Shown: positions 37,566-47,559, numbered from the stretch's first letter. The stretch is 64,000 bases of DNA from Thermoplasmata archaeon (GCA_015063165.1 SUSZ01000003.1:62001-126000); one strand, 5' to 3'. The notes: generated by a model from the letters alone, not told the origin. Translations and numbers: made by a program.

Positions 37566-37934
37566 TTACTTGAGCTCCGCAGACATCTGGGCGGTCTCGA
37601 ACGCGTTCCTGATAGCCTCTGCCTTCTTCTCATCGGATATCAATACGTCCAGGACGCTCTTTCTAACGAACTCTTCCTCGGTCAGGCAGATGCCCAGCTG
37701 AGTGAGGTGCTTGAGTGCCTGCAGCTGCAGATCGTTGAAGCGGACAAAGATTCCACCCTCCATGGGGACACCAGTGTTCTTGGTCTCGTTCCTCTTGAAC
37801 TCGACGTAACCCCTGATGGCATCACGGATGAAATCGGAACGGTTTCCAATACCGTTGTCGCTCATGAAATCCTCCATGAGCTGGATCTCCTCAGGTCCTA
37901 CCCTGAGGGTGATCTTGGTTCCGTCTTCAGCCAT
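37566..37934 (-). CDS. Ribbon-helix-helix regulator, CdrS-like
   Basis: A 122-residue protein with an N-terminal ribbon-helix-helix (TKITLRVGPEEIQLMEDFM, NRSDFIRDAIRGYV) and a C-terminal helical part (LTEEEFVRKSVLDVLI). RHH proteins of the CdrS type control cell-division genes and are cotranscribed with ftsZ in haloarchaea; the same order here suggests a related role, as inference. The TATA on the minus strand (ATTATATATG near 38005-38015) gives a leader of about 50 bases, long for this window. Ends in TAA. Confidence 0.8.
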   Translation of the reverse strand: MAEDGTKITLRVGPEEIQLMEDFMSDNGIGNRSDFIRDAIRGYVEFKRNETKNTGVPMEGGIFVRFNDLQLQALKHLTQLGICLTEEEFVRKSVLDVLISDEKKAEAIRNAFETAQMSAELK

Positions 37935-38166
37935 TGCGTTATTCTCCTAGCCTTACCGTCGGTCTGTGACCTTCGGCTCCGCTTAGTAAGACAATGTCTG
38001 TCAGCATATATAATAATGACTGACGAAACGTAAGCAAACTGTCCGACGCAATAGGACACCATAATCGCATAATGCTGCGATTTTTCAATTTTTTTCTTGA
38101 AATAATTACAGTCATCGGAGGGTATAATAAGGTTTTCTTCATCCTGCGGGAAAGAAGGAAGTCGAC

Positions 38167-41052
38167 ATGGGAATCGATTACGCAGACATCGAAAAAAAGT
38201 GGCAAAAACGTTGGATCGAGGCGAATTTAGACAAATCCGAGCGTGACGACTCGAAAAAAAAGTTCATGATCATCTTCGCCTACCCGGGTGTCACGGGGTA
38301 TCTCCATGTCGGACACCTCAGAGGATATTCGTACGTCGACGCCATCGGCAGGTACAAACGTATGACAGGATACAACGTCCTCTTCCCCGTGGGAACCCAT
38401 GCCACCGGGAACGGCGGGATCAGCCTGGCGAAGAAGATCGCCTCCGGCGACGAGAAAACGATAGATTATCTGAAGAGGAACGGTTGTCCCGAGGACAAGA
38501 TAGCAGAGCTCGGCAAGCCCATGTCCGTCATCGAGTTCTTCAATAATGTCTATGTAAATGATTATTGGAAGAGGTTCGGATTCCTGTCCGACTGGCGCAG
38601 ATTCACCTGCACCCTCTATCCCGATTACGCCAAGTTCATCGAGTGGCAGTTCAAGAAGCTCATGGACGAGGGGCTGCTCATACAGAAGCCCTACTACGCC
38701 TCCGTATGCCCCAACTGCGGCCCTGTGGCCGTCGACCCTTCCGAGACCGACCTCTCCAAGGGAGGCAAGGCGGAGACCCAGGAATATACCCTGCTGAAGT
38801 TCAGGCACGGGGACGAGTTCCTGGTTGCTGCCACCCTCAGGCCCGAGACCGTCTATGGACAGGTCTGCTTCTGGGTGAACCCCGAGGTGGAGTACAAGAG
38901 GGTCAGGAAGGGATCCGAGGTATGGGTCGTATCGCCTCAGGCGGCTGAGAAGATGGAACTTCAGATGGACGACGTCGAGGTCGTAGGCTCCATCGCCGGA
39001 AAGGACATGATCGGATGGATGTGCGAGGCCCCCATGATCCACAGGGAGATCCCCGTCCTCCCCGCGACCTTCTGCAACCCCGACGTCGGTACCGGACTGG
39101 TCACCTCCGTCCCCTCCGATGCGCCCGATGACTGGGTGTCCCTCGAGGCCATCAAGAAGGATTCCGCCATGGCCGAGAAGTACGGGCTCTCCAAGGAGCT
39201 CCTCGATTCCGTCGTTCCCATATCTATTATAGAAATGAAAGGATATGGCGAGTTCCCTGCCAAGGACATCATCGACCGCATGGGCATCAAGCAGTCCGGC
39301 GATCCCAAGCTCGTCGATGCCAAGAAGCAGGTCTACAAGGACGGCTACCACATGGGCCGCATGAAGGACATCTGCGGACCTTTCGCCGGTATGCGCGTCG
39401 AAGAGGCCAAGGACAAGATGAGGCAGGCCATGATCGACTCCGGAGAGGCGGAGATATTCTACGACCTCACCGAGGAGGTCGTCTGCAGGTGCGGAGCGCG
39501 CGTCCACATCAAGAGGCTGGACGACCAGTGGTTCATCAACTACGCCGATGAAGAGCTCACCAGGAAGACGTCCGACCACTGCCGCACCATGAACATCAAC
39601 CCTCCGGAGTACAGGGAGAATGTCCACGCCGTCCTCAACTGGTACAGGGAGAGGGCATGCGCCAGACAGGGCAACTGGCTCGGAACAAGGTTCCCGTTCG
39701 ACAACAAGTGGATCATCGAGGCCATCTCCGACTCCACACTGTACCCTGTATACTATCTGATATCTCTGTACGCCAACGACGGCTCCATCAAGCCCGAGCA
39801 GATGACCGAGGAGTTCTTCGACTACGTCATCCTCAGCAAGGGAGACGCCAAGGCCGTGTCAGCATCCACAGGCATATCCCAGGAGCTCCTGGAGAAGATC
39901 CACAAGGACGTCCTCTATTGGTACCCCCTGGATATCAACCTCGGAGGAAAGGAGCACATGACCGTGCACTTCCCCGGATTCCTGATGAACCACGTGGCCA
40001 TCCTCCCCCAGGAGATGTGGCCCCGCGGAATCACCGTGAACTGGTACGTCACCGGAAAGAACTCCGACAAGATCTCCAAGTCCAAGGGAGGGGCCCAGCC
40101 CATCCCCGGAGCCGCGGCCAAGTTCGGAGTGGACGCCATGAGGCTGTACTACGCTCACATCGCTTCCATGTTCGTGGACGTAGAATGGAGCGAGGACGCC
40201 GTCATGATGTACAGGCAGAGGGTCGAGAGGATCTCCACCCTGGTCCAGGACCTCATCGACTCCGAGAAGGACTCCGAGGAGACCCCCATGGACTCCTGGC
40301 TCATATCCAGGTTCAACACCCATCTCAACGAGATCCGCGAGGCCATGGATTCGTACGATCTGAGGCAGATGTGCACCATCGTGTACTTCGACATGCTCAA
40401 CGACATGAAGTGGTACAGCAGGCGCGGAGGATGCCGCAAGGAGACGATCATCGAGGCCCTCAGGATCTGGATACAGGCCATGATGCCCGTGACCCCTCAC
40501 ACCGCCGAGGAGCTGTGGGAGCACGCCGGATTCGAAGGCCTGGTCTCCGCTGGACAACTTCCCGAAGCCGATTCCGCCAAGATCTCCTCCGGCGCCGAGT
40601 ATGGCGAGAACCTCATCCGCGACATCATGTCCGACATAGGGGAAGTCAGGAAGATCGCCAAGATCGAGCCTTCCCGCATCATCCTGTACACCTCTCCCAA
40701 ATGGAAGAGGGACGTCATGTCCCGTGCTGTCGAGATGCTGGACAAAGGAGAGCTTTCCGTGCCCGCCCTCACCAAGGCGTGCATGTCCGACGAGGCCATC
40801 AAGAAGAACGGCAAGGCCGCTTCTGAGCTGGCCAAGAAGGTCGCAGTGGACTTCGCAAGGTCCTCCGCTGATTCCAAGAGGCCTCTCTTCGAGACCGACG
40901 AGTTCGCTCTCCTGTCCGGAGCCAAGGATTTCCTGGCTGACGAGACCGGCCTCCCCGTGGAGATCATGGACGCCGACGCAGAGGGAATCTACGATCCCCA
41001 GAACAAGGCGAGAGCGGCAGTCCCCGGAAGGCCTGCCATCTTCCTCGAGTGA
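38167..41052 (+). CDS. leuS: Leucyl-tRNA synthetase
   Basis: Archaeal-type LeuRS of 961 residues, charging tRNA-Leu. The HIGH-like motif is HVGH (47-50) and the KMSKS-like motif KISKS (about 635-639). The CP1 editing insertion has a zinc-type CPNCGP and a second pair CRCGA. C-terminal anticodon-binding helices and an archaeal tail follow. TATA-like GGTATAATAAGG sits about 50 bp before the ATG. Full length for archaea. Confidence 0.97.
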   Translation: MGIDYADIEKKWQKRWIEANLDKSERDDSKKKFMIIFAYPGVTGYLHVGHLRGYSYVDAIGRYKRMTGYNVLFPVGTHATGNGGISLAKKIASGDEKTIDYLKRNGCPEDKIAELGKPMSVIEFFNNVYVNDYWKRFGFLSDWRRFTCTLYPDYAKFIEWQFKKLMDEGLLIQKPYYASVCPNCGPVAVDPSETDLSKGGKAETQEYTLLKFRHGDEFLVAATLRPETVYGQVCFWVNPEVEYKRVRKGSEVWVVSPQAAEKMELQMDDVEVVGSIAGKDMIGWMCEAPMIHREIPVLPATFCNPDVGTGLVTSVPSDAPDDWVSLEAIKKDSAMAEKYGLSKELLDSVVPISIIEMKGYGEFPAKDIIDRMGIKQSGDPKLVDAKKQVYKDGYHMGRMKDICGPFAGMRVEEAKDKMRQAMIDSGEAEIFYDLTEEVVCRCGARVHIKRLDDQWFINYADEELTRKTSDHCRTMNINPPEYRENVHAVLNWYRERACARQGNWLGTRFPFDNKWIIEAISDSTLYPVYYLISLYANDGSIKPEQMTEEFFDYVILSKGDAKAVSASTGISQELLEKIHKDVLYWYPLDINLGGKEHMTVHFPGFLMNHVAILPQEMWPRGITVNWYVTGKNSDKISKSKGGAQPIPGAAAKFGVDAMRLYYAHIASMFVDVEWSEDAVMMYRQRVERISTLVQDLIDSEKDSEETPMDSWLISRFNTHLNEIREAMDSYDLRQMCTIVYFDMLNDMKWYSRRGGCRKETIIEALRIWIQAMMPVTPHTAEELWEHAGFEGLVSAGQLPEADSAKISSGAEYGENLIRDIMSDIGEVRKIAKIEPSRIILYTSPKWKRDVMSRAVEMLDKGELSVPALTKACMSDEAIKKNGKAASELAKKVAVDFARSSADSKRPLFETDEFALLSGAKDFLADETGLPVEIMDADAEGIYDPQNKARAAVPGRPAIFLE

Positions 41053-41091
41053 TTTAACTTATCATGGCGGCTTCGGCCGTCATCTTTTTTG

Positions 41092-41137
41092 ATTAGGGCA
41101 ATAGGGTTGCTCTGATTGAGTCCCTAATTGCCCTAAT
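41092..41137. repeat. 46-bp palindrome-ended element, copy B
   Basis: ATTAGGGCAAT (41092-41102) and ATTGCCCTAAT (41127-41137) are perfect 11-bp inverted repeats enclosing 24 bases. Copy A at 33255-33300 has the same length and similar ends. It lies after leuS and includes the last codons of the convergent zinc-ribbon/LRR gene. Confidence 0.45.
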
Positions 41138-42370
41138 TATTTTACCATTCTTCGGCAGACTTCGCTTCTTTCCGAAAAGCCTGCGGACGCCCTTGTCCCC
41201 TTCCTGAGGATTAGCGTCTTTGCCGTAGTCTTCCGGATCCATCGGCTTGTAGCAAGGAAGTAGCTTCGTCCCATCCGCAAAAGCTCCTTGTTCCATAGCC
41301 GTCTTCCCGTAGACGTACGCCCTGAAGCCGCCTTTTCTTTTCTTGCAGAAAATGGCCTGCTTCCCTATCTTCTTAACCGAGGGCGGAACCACCAGCGTCC
41401 TGAGAAGAGGCACCTCTCCGAAAACCTGGTCTCCTATCTCCTCGACGCCGTCACGGATAGTGACATCATTCAACTTCCTGCATCCGTAGAAGGCGCGGGT
41501 CTCGATCTTTTTGACCTTCGAGGGTATGACGATGGATTCCAGGTCGCTCTCCATGAAAGCCTCCTCCCCGATGCTCTCTAGCTCGTCCGACAGGATTATG
41601 TCTGTTATCCCGCTGGATTCGAAGCAGCGCTTACCGATGCTGAGGACGTCCTTGGCATCAACTCTGAACTTGCCTTTGCATTTGTAGAAATCGTATTCCG
41701 ACAGCTCCGACAGCTTGTACGGTATGCGTATGCAGCCGTCTCCGGTAAGAACCGATACAGGGACGTAGGTCGAGTCCACGACGTCTGTTCTGCTGACCAG
41801 GTCCTCCGTCCTGAGCGTGGTCAGGCTCAGATAGAAGTAGGCGGCCTTGTCGTAGTCTATGTCCGTCCCTATGCCCAAGCCGTAGCAGAAGGTCGTCCAC
41901 CCCATGGCCATCCAGTTCCCCCTCCTCGCCATGGCCTCGTAGAGCGGCAAAGATTCCTTCGGGAAATCGACCTCCTTGCCGGAGAGTGCGACATAGTTGT
42001 AGAAGCAGGACATCGCCTCCTTGGTGGGCTTCAGCGAATAGGATTCCTTGCTGTCCCTGTCCCCGTCGATCCTGAAGCCGTCCCTCAGAGCCAGGCACAT
42101 CCCGCGCATGTACCAGACGTCTGCATCCGCCGCGTTCTCCGAGATCAGCCTGTCGCTGTATTCCAGAGACTTTTCCAGCTTGCCGTCCTGGAAGCTCTTC
42201 TCGACGATAGGCTTGAGGTTCGACAGCTGGGCGCTGACGGATGTTTCGGCTTTCACGTCCTTCTGGACCATTATCTTGGTCCCGCAGTAGAGGCAGAACC
42301 CGAACTCGCGGCTGTCATCCAGCGCTATGTCTCCCGAGCAGTTCGGGCATCTGAGAGCGATGAGCGTCAT
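41093..42370 (-). CDS. Zinc-ribbon protein with TPR-like and BspA-type leucine-rich repeats
   Basis: A 425-residue cytoplasmic-looking protein with no signal peptide. Residues 6-29 form a zinc ribbon (CPNCSG...CLYCGT). A helical TPR/Sel1-like part follows (ADVWYMRGMCLALRDG), then five or so LRR_5 repeats (IGKRCFESSGITDIILSDEL, IGEEAFMESDLESIVIPSKV), ending with a basic tail. The ATG at 42370 follows GAGGTGAT, a strong Shine-Dalgarno. Function unknown; the zinc ribbon and repeats suggest protein-protein contacts. Ends in TAA inside the 46-bp element. Confidence 0.75.
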   Translation of the reverse strand: MTLIALRCPNCSGDIALDDSREFGFCLYCGTKIMVQKDVKAETSVSAQLSNLKPIVEKSFQDGKLEKSLEYSDRLISENAADADVWYMRGMCLALRDGFRIDGDRDSKESYSLKPTKEAMSCFYNYVALSGKEVDFPKESLPLYEAMARRGNWMAMGWTTFCYGLGIGTDIDYDKAAYFYLSLTTLRTEDLVSRTDVVDSTYVPVSVLTGDGCIRIPYKLSELSEYDFYKCKGKFRVDAKDVLSIGKRCFESSGITDIILSDELESIGEEAFMESDLESIVIPSKVKKIETRAFYGCRKLNDVTIRDGVEEIGDQVFGEVPLLRTLVVPPSVKKIGKQAIFCKKRKGGFRAYVYGKTAMEQGAFADGTKLLPCYKPMDPEDYGKDANPQEGDKGVRRLFGKKRSLPKNGKIIRAIRDSIRATLLP

Positions 42371-42420
42371 ATCACCTCGATTCGCCCTCAATGCCGTCTG
42401 CGGATAAACGATAGTTCATC

Positions 42421-43338
42421 TTACAAGAGTCTTAGCATCCTTCTGGCCTTCTCATGACCCTGGTCGGCTGCCTTCGTGTACCACTCTCTTGCCATATGCT
42501 TGGACTTCTCCACTCCGAGCCCTTTCTGGTACGCCCAGCCCATGTTGTACTGCGAGTCGGAATGCCCTTCCTCGGCAGCGAGCCTCCATAGCTTGACGGC
42601 TTCCTCTTCCGATTTCTGGACTCCCCTGCCGTAGAAGTACATCGTACCTAGGTTGCATAGGGCGATATGGTACCCCTGGTCGGCGGCCATCCTGTACAGC
42701 TTTGCCGCCTCCTCGTCCGACTTGGGCGCGCCCTCCCCTTTCTGGTACGCAACGCCGAGATTGCTGAGCGCGGGAGGGAATCCCTGGTCGGCGGCCATCC
42801 TGTACCATCTGACGGCATCGTCGTACGACCGCTTCACGCCTCTTCCGTAATAATACATCCAGCCGATGTTGTACTGCGCGCGGGCATAGCCCTTCTCTGC
42901 AGCCGAGCTGTAGAGCCTCAAGGCTTCCGAATCCGATTGCTCAACGCCGATCCCATGGAGGTACATGCTTCCGAGGCTGCACTGGGCGTCTAGGCTTCCT
43001 TGCTCCGCCGCCCTGCTGTACCATCCGAACGCTTCCGATGGGGACTTCTTGATTCCGAGCCCTTCGAAGTTCGCCAGGCCCAGGAAGGTCATAGCATTGA
43101 CGTTCCCGCCATCCGCGCAGTTTTTCAGCTAGTCCAGAACATCGGTATCGGATTTCGGAAAGTTCCAGCCCTCCTCTGATAGTTCTAGAAAGCGTTTGGC
43201 GGTCGTTGACGACCCTCTGTTCCTCTTGCACCAGGCCATTAGGGCAGGGACATCCGCGGAACCCTTCTCCGCTGCTAATCCGTCGACTTCTGGAGGAGTC
43301 CTATCCTCGTTCTTTCTGCGGAAAAAACCTAATGACAT
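42421..43338 (-). CDS. Sel1-repeat protein with in-frame TAG (possible pyrrolysine codon)
   Basis: Codons from 43338 to 42421 form one frame interrupted only by a TAG at 43129-43131 (codon 70). Upstream lies MSLGFFRRKNEDRTPPEVDG...KSDTDVLD. Directly downstream LKNCADGGNVNAMTFLGLAN continues into six Sel1 repeats (GYARAQYNIGWMYYYGRGV and similar). The first Sel1 unit begins before the first available ATG (43092), so a start at that ATG would cut a repeat. In a lineage that decodes UAG as pyrrolysine this can be one 305-residue protein; otherwise it is a nonsense-mutated gene. Sel1 proteins are scaffold-like; no partner is evident. Ends in TAA. Confidence 0.65.
43129..43131 (-). other. In-frame UAG codon
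   Basis: TAG read in the frame of the Sel1 gene, 12 codons before the nearest downstream ATG. It is the only internal TAG I found splitting a recognisable domain protein in this window. Confidence 0.6.
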
Positions 43339-43511
43339 GATAATCGCCGAAGTGGATTTCGGAATATTGGTTTTTTTCATATGCAGGTTTTATCGTTCAG
43401 CTCTTGAAATGCAGACAAGTACGCTATTGGAATATGTCGCTTACTCATTTATAACGAAATTACTAACGACTGGAAGAATATGGTTATAATCTCCAATGCA
43501 CATTCTCCAAT

Positions 43512-46500
43512 ATGGAGTCGAATTCTGTAAAAAGTATTGCAACTTCATGGACCGGGATTGCGGTTTTAGCAGTCCTGGTAGCTATTTTATTAGCAGTCGT
43601 TCCCGCGTCTTTCGATTCGGACGCAGAGGGCGATAACGAATACCTGATCTACATCGACCTCGGAGGAGAGGTGGCTAGCAAGATCCTCTTCGATGAAACT
43701 GTCGTCGATTACGGAGACCCCGAGTGGGTCACTGTTACCGCAGACAGCGCTAAGAACGCTTTTATCGCCGCCTGCGAGCAGAAGTTCGGAGAGGGAAGCC
43801 TCACGCTCACCTCGTCCGGATACATCGAAACCATCAACGGAATGTCCGGAAACGGTCTCACGTACTTCTCCGACCAGAGCTTCACCGGCGACGCCGACCA
43901 GTACGGAATCACCTACTACCCCATCCAGTTCATAATGGAGGGCGGCAAGTGGACATACGCGAGCACCCCCATCGCAGCCTATGAAGGCGACTCCACCACA
44001 TTCGCCATCGTGTGCCAGCCCTCTTCCATGGACACCGAGGCCGTAGAGTTCACCTTTGAAGACTCTGCCTATGCCTGGGACTATAACTACGACCACGAGA
44101 TGTACATGTCAGACGAATACGATCTCCAGTCCATCTACGATGATTACTTCGTCGGCGTGTACGGCTGGGAGTACGGAACTCCCTCAGAGCCTTATATCGC
44201 GCCCTCCAAGTTCAAGTTCTACATCGACCTCGGAGGCACTGTCTCCGGGTTCTTCCTCGGAACCGATTCGGATTATGGGGCCGGAAGCTGGGTGACCGTC
44301 GCCGCATCCACCGCCAAGGACGCCCTCGCCCTCGCCTGCGACCAGAAGTTCGGAGAGGGAAGCCTCGTCTACAAGACCACCAAATACGGAACCAGCATCG
44401 ACACCATCAACGGAATGTCCGGAAACGGCGGAAGCATGAAGTCCGAGCAGGCCGGATCCTGGGACGACGTCTACTTCTACCCCGTCCAGTTCATCCAGGA
44501 AAACAACACCTGGAGATCGGCCGAGGTCACCATCCCCAACTACCTGGGCAACGCCAGGACCTTCGCCGTCACCTTCATGCCCCTGACCTTCGACGACGTC
44601 GAGCACACCTTCGCCGACGAAGGCGACCAGGCCGTTTACGACCTCCTCAAGACCACCTACGCCTGGCCCGGATACGGACAGTTCGGAGAGCCTTTCTTCT
44701 CCGCCAAGTCCGTCAGCGTCAGCGACAAAGCGATTACTATTGCTCCTGACGACACCTACCAGCTGACCGCGACCGTCAACCCATACACGGCTACCAACAA
44801 GGGCGTCACCTGGCACTCCTACGACGAATCGATCGCCACCGTGGACGAGAACGGTCTCATAACCGCCGTCGCGGTCGGAACAGTCAACATAGAAGTGACC
44901 TCCGACTACGGAAGCTTCACAGCTACGACCGCGGTCACCGTCAAGGAGCCTGTGGAATACAACATCTACATCGATCTCGGAGGAGAGATCGCCAGCGCCA
45001 TCCTTCTCGAGGACGAAGTCACCGACTATGGAAGCCCCGAATGGGTCACCGTCAAGGCCGTCACCGCCAAGGACGCTCTCACCCTCGCATGCGAGCAGAA
45101 GTTCGGAGAGGGTTCACTCGCGCTCACCTCGTCCGGATACATCAAGACCATCAACGGAATGTCCGGAAACGGAATGGCCTTTATGTCCGACCAGGCCTTC
45201 ACCGGCGAGGCCGACCAGTATGGAATCTCCTATTATCCCCTCCAGTTCATCCAGGAGGACGGAGAGTGGGAGTACGCGAGCACCCCCATCGGAGGTTACG
45301 ATGGCAAATCCACCACCTTCGCAGTCGTGTGCCAGCCCTCTTCAATGGACACCGAGGCCGTCGACTTCACATTCTCTGAGGACGGCATGTCCTACGCCAT
45401 GAGCTGGGACACCTTTGACATGTACAAGGCGTCCGACGGCTACGACCTCCAGTCCATCTACGACGATTACTTCGTCGGCGTGTACGGCTGGGAGTACGGA
45501 ATTCCCTCCGAGCCCTTTTTCGCCCCTGTCGAGTACCAGATCTACATCGACCTCGGAGGCTCCATCTCCGGATTCTTCCTGGGAACCGACGCCGATTACG
45601 GATTCGGAAGCTGGGAGACCGTCACCGCATCCAGCGCCAAGGACGCCCTCGCCCTCGCCTGCGACCAGAAGTTCGGAGAGGGAAGCCTCGTCTACAAGAC
45701 CACCAAATACGGAACCAGCATCGACACCATCAACGGAATGTCCGGGAACGGCGGAAGCATGAAGTCCGAGCAGGCCGGGTCCTGGGACGACGTCTACTTC
45801 TACCCCGTCCAGTTCATCTGCGAGGACGACGCCTGGAGGCAGGCCGAGGTCACCATCCCCAACTACGTGGGCAACGCCAGGACCTTCGCCATCACCTTCA
45901 TGCCCCTGACCTTCGACGCGGTGGAGCACACCTTCGCCGACGAAGGCGACCAGGCCGTGTACGACCTCCTCAAGACCACCTACGCCTGGCCCGGATACGG
46001 ACAGTTCGAGACGCCTTTCATCTCCCTGAGCTCGATCTCCGTCGAGGAGTTCGAAGTGGAACTCAAGCTCGCCGACCAGTACGAGATCGAAGTCGTCTTC
46101 GAACCCGCAGACGCGACCAACCAGAACGTCACCTACTCTTCGTCCGACCCCGCCGTCGCCATAGTCACCGTCGATGGAGTCATCCAGCCCATGTCTGCTG
46201 GAACTACCGAGATCACCGTCACGTCCGACTACGGATCCATGACTGCTAAGATCGATGTGACTGTAGTCGAACTGAAGGTCGGAGAGTCCTTCGAGTCCGA
46301 GGGCATCATCTACTACGTGGAGTCCGTCGATCCCAACAAGGTCGTTGTCGCAGGATATGAAGGAGCTATAAAGGATGTCGAGATCCCCGAGTACGTTACC
46401 TACAAGGGATATGACCTCGCTGTGACCGAGATCGGTACCAAGGCGTTCTACGGCTGCAAGACCTTGAAGTCCATCGACCTTGGAAACGTGACCAAGGTCG

Positions 46501-47540
46501 GAGTCAAGGCTTTCGCCAGATGCTCCAGCCTCGAATCCGTCAACGGAGGAGACTCGCTCGCCACCATCAGCGCCTATGCGTTCTTCAAGTGCACGAAGCT
46601 CGTCAACATCGACCTCTACGACGCCGCCGAGACCCTCAGGATCTACGGTTCTTACGCCTTCTACGGATGCGACAACTTGGGCGAGATCATCGTGCCCTCG
46701 TACATGACCCACATCACCAGCAACGCGTTCACCCTGCCCTTCTACGACCAGAGCGGCAACGAGCTGGACGTCTCCGCAGACAGCCTCAAGGGATACCCCT
46801 ACGCGAACATCAACGCGCAGTTCGTCCAGCAGCCTGTGGCGGCGATCGGCACCGTGTTCGTGGACGACACCTTCGAGTACACCATCTCCAGCATCCTGCC
46901 CAACTTCGTCGAGATAACCGGATACGTCGGATCTTCCGCTGATGTCCTGGTCAGCGAGAAGGTCGCCTACGAAGATTGCGACTACAAGGTCTTCGGAATC
47001 GGCGAGGGCGTGTTCAAGGACAACAAGAGCATAACCTCCATCGTTGCACCCGACGTCAGATCTGTCGGAAAGTCGGCATTCTATGGCTGCTCCCACCTCA
47101 AGGTCGCTGTCCTGCCCGGCGCCGAGAAGATCGGAGTGAAGGCCTTCGCCTACTGCAGAGCCCTCGAAGACATCGAGATCGATTCCCTGAAGAACGTGCA
47201 GGCCTACACCTTCTACAGGTGCACCTCGCTCGACACCGTTGTTCTCAACGGCATCACCAACATCGGTACCGCCGCGTTCTACCAGTGCACCTCGCTGGAG
47301 ATCGTCGACCTGGGAGACTCCGTCGCCAAGGTCCTCAACAACGCCTTCACCGGATGCAACAAGCTCGAGCTCGTCGAGTTCTCGCCCACCTTGACCTGGA
47401 TCTCCTCTTCCGCTTTCGGAAGCACCGAGTTCCAGGACATGGACGGAAACACCGTGTCCAGCGCCGAAGACCTCTGCGGAAAGACCTTCATCGGAACGGA
47501 CGGAGTCCTTACCGAGACGGTTCCCAACGAGGACGACTGA
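43512..47540 (+). CDS. Large BspA-like surface protein with duplicated domains, Ig-like and leucine-rich repeats
   Basis: A 1342-residue exported protein. A hydrophobic signal/anchor lies at about 15-36. Four related domains with a YIDLGG start and a FGEGSL...TINGMSGNG core (about 45, 232, 482 and 674) recall DUF4430-type domains and are arranged as two A-B pairs. Each pair is followed by a BIG2-like Ig domain (about 396-477 and 836-917; TVNPYTATNKGVTWHSYDES is typical). LRR_5/BspA repeats fill 923-1335 (IGTKAFYGCKTLKSIDL). There is no C-terminal anchor. Such proteins are thought to mediate adhesion in gut archaea. Confidence 0.82.
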   Translation: MESNSVKSIATSWTGIAVLAVLVAILLAVVPASFDSDAEGDNEYLIYIDLGGEVASKILFDETVVDYGDPEWVTVTADSAKNAFIAACEQKFGEGSLTLTSSGYIETINGMSGNGLTYFSDQSFTGDADQYGITYYPIQFIMEGGKWTYASTPIAAYEGDSTTFAIVCQPSSMDTEAVEFTFEDSAYAWDYNYDHEMYMSDEYDLQSIYDDYFVGVYGWEYGTPSEPYIAPSKFKFYIDLGGTVSGFFLGTDSDYGAGSWVTVAASTAKDALALACDQKFGEGSLVYKTTKYGTSIDTINGMSGNGGSMKSEQAGSWDDVYFYPVQFIQENNTWRSAEVTIPNYLGNARTFAVTFMPLTFDDVEHTFADEGDQAVYDLLKTTYAWPGYGQFGEPFFSAKSVSVSDKAITIAPDDTYQLTATVNPYTATNKGVTWHSYDESIATVDENGLITAVAVGTVNIEVTSDYGSFTATTAVTVKEPVEYNIYIDLGGEIASAILLEDEVTDYGSPEWVTVKAVTAKDALTLACEQKFGEGSLALTSSGYIKTINGMSGNGMAFMSDQAFTGEADQYGISYYPLQFIQEDGEWEYASTPIGGYDGKSTTFAVVCQPSSMDTEAVDFTFSEDGMSYAMSWDTFDMYKASDGYDLQSIYDDYFVGVYGWEYGIPSEPFFAPVEYQIYIDLGGSISGFFLGTDADYGFGSWETVTASSAKDALALACDQKFGEGSLVYKTTKYGTSIDTINGMSGNGGSMKSEQAGSWDDVYFYPVQFICEDDAWRQAEVTIPNYVGNARTFAITFMPLTFDAVEHTFADEGDQAVYDLLKTTYAWPGYGQFETPFISLSSISVEEFEVELKLADQYEIEVVFEPADATNQNVTYSSSDPAVAIVTVDGVIQPMSAGTTEITVTSDYGSMTAKIDVTVVELKVGESFESEGIIYYVESVDPNKVVVAGYEGAIKDVEIPEYVTYKGYDLAVTEIGTKAFYGCKTLKSIDLGNVTKVGVKAFARCSSLESVNGGDSLATISAYAFFKCTKLVNIDLYDAAETLRIYGSYAFYGCDNLGEIIVPSYMTHITSNAFTLPFYDQSGNELDVSADSLKGYPYANINAQFVQQPVAAIGTVFVDDTFEYTISSILPNFVEITGYVGSSADVLVSEKVAYEDCDYKVFGIGEGVFKDNKSITSIVAPDVRSVGKSAFYGCSHLKVAVLPGAEKIGVKAFAYCRALEDIEIDSLKNVQAYTFYRCTSLDTVVLNGITNIGTAAFYQCTSLEIVDLGDSVAKVLNNAFTGCNKLELVEFSPTLTWISSSAFGSTEFQDMDGNTVSSAEDLCGKTFIGTDGVLTETVPNEDD
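43647..46010 (+). repeat. ~1.32-kb tandem duplication inside the surface-protein gene
   Basis: The A-B pair at about 43647-44690 recurs at 44964-46010, offset 1317-1320 bp. Long identical runs include the block beginning GACCAGAAGTTCGGAGAGGG at 44341 and 45661. The two copies are near-identical in their B domains and more diverged in A. Confidence 0.85.
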
Positions 47541-47559
47541 ACCTTGACCTGAATCAAAC

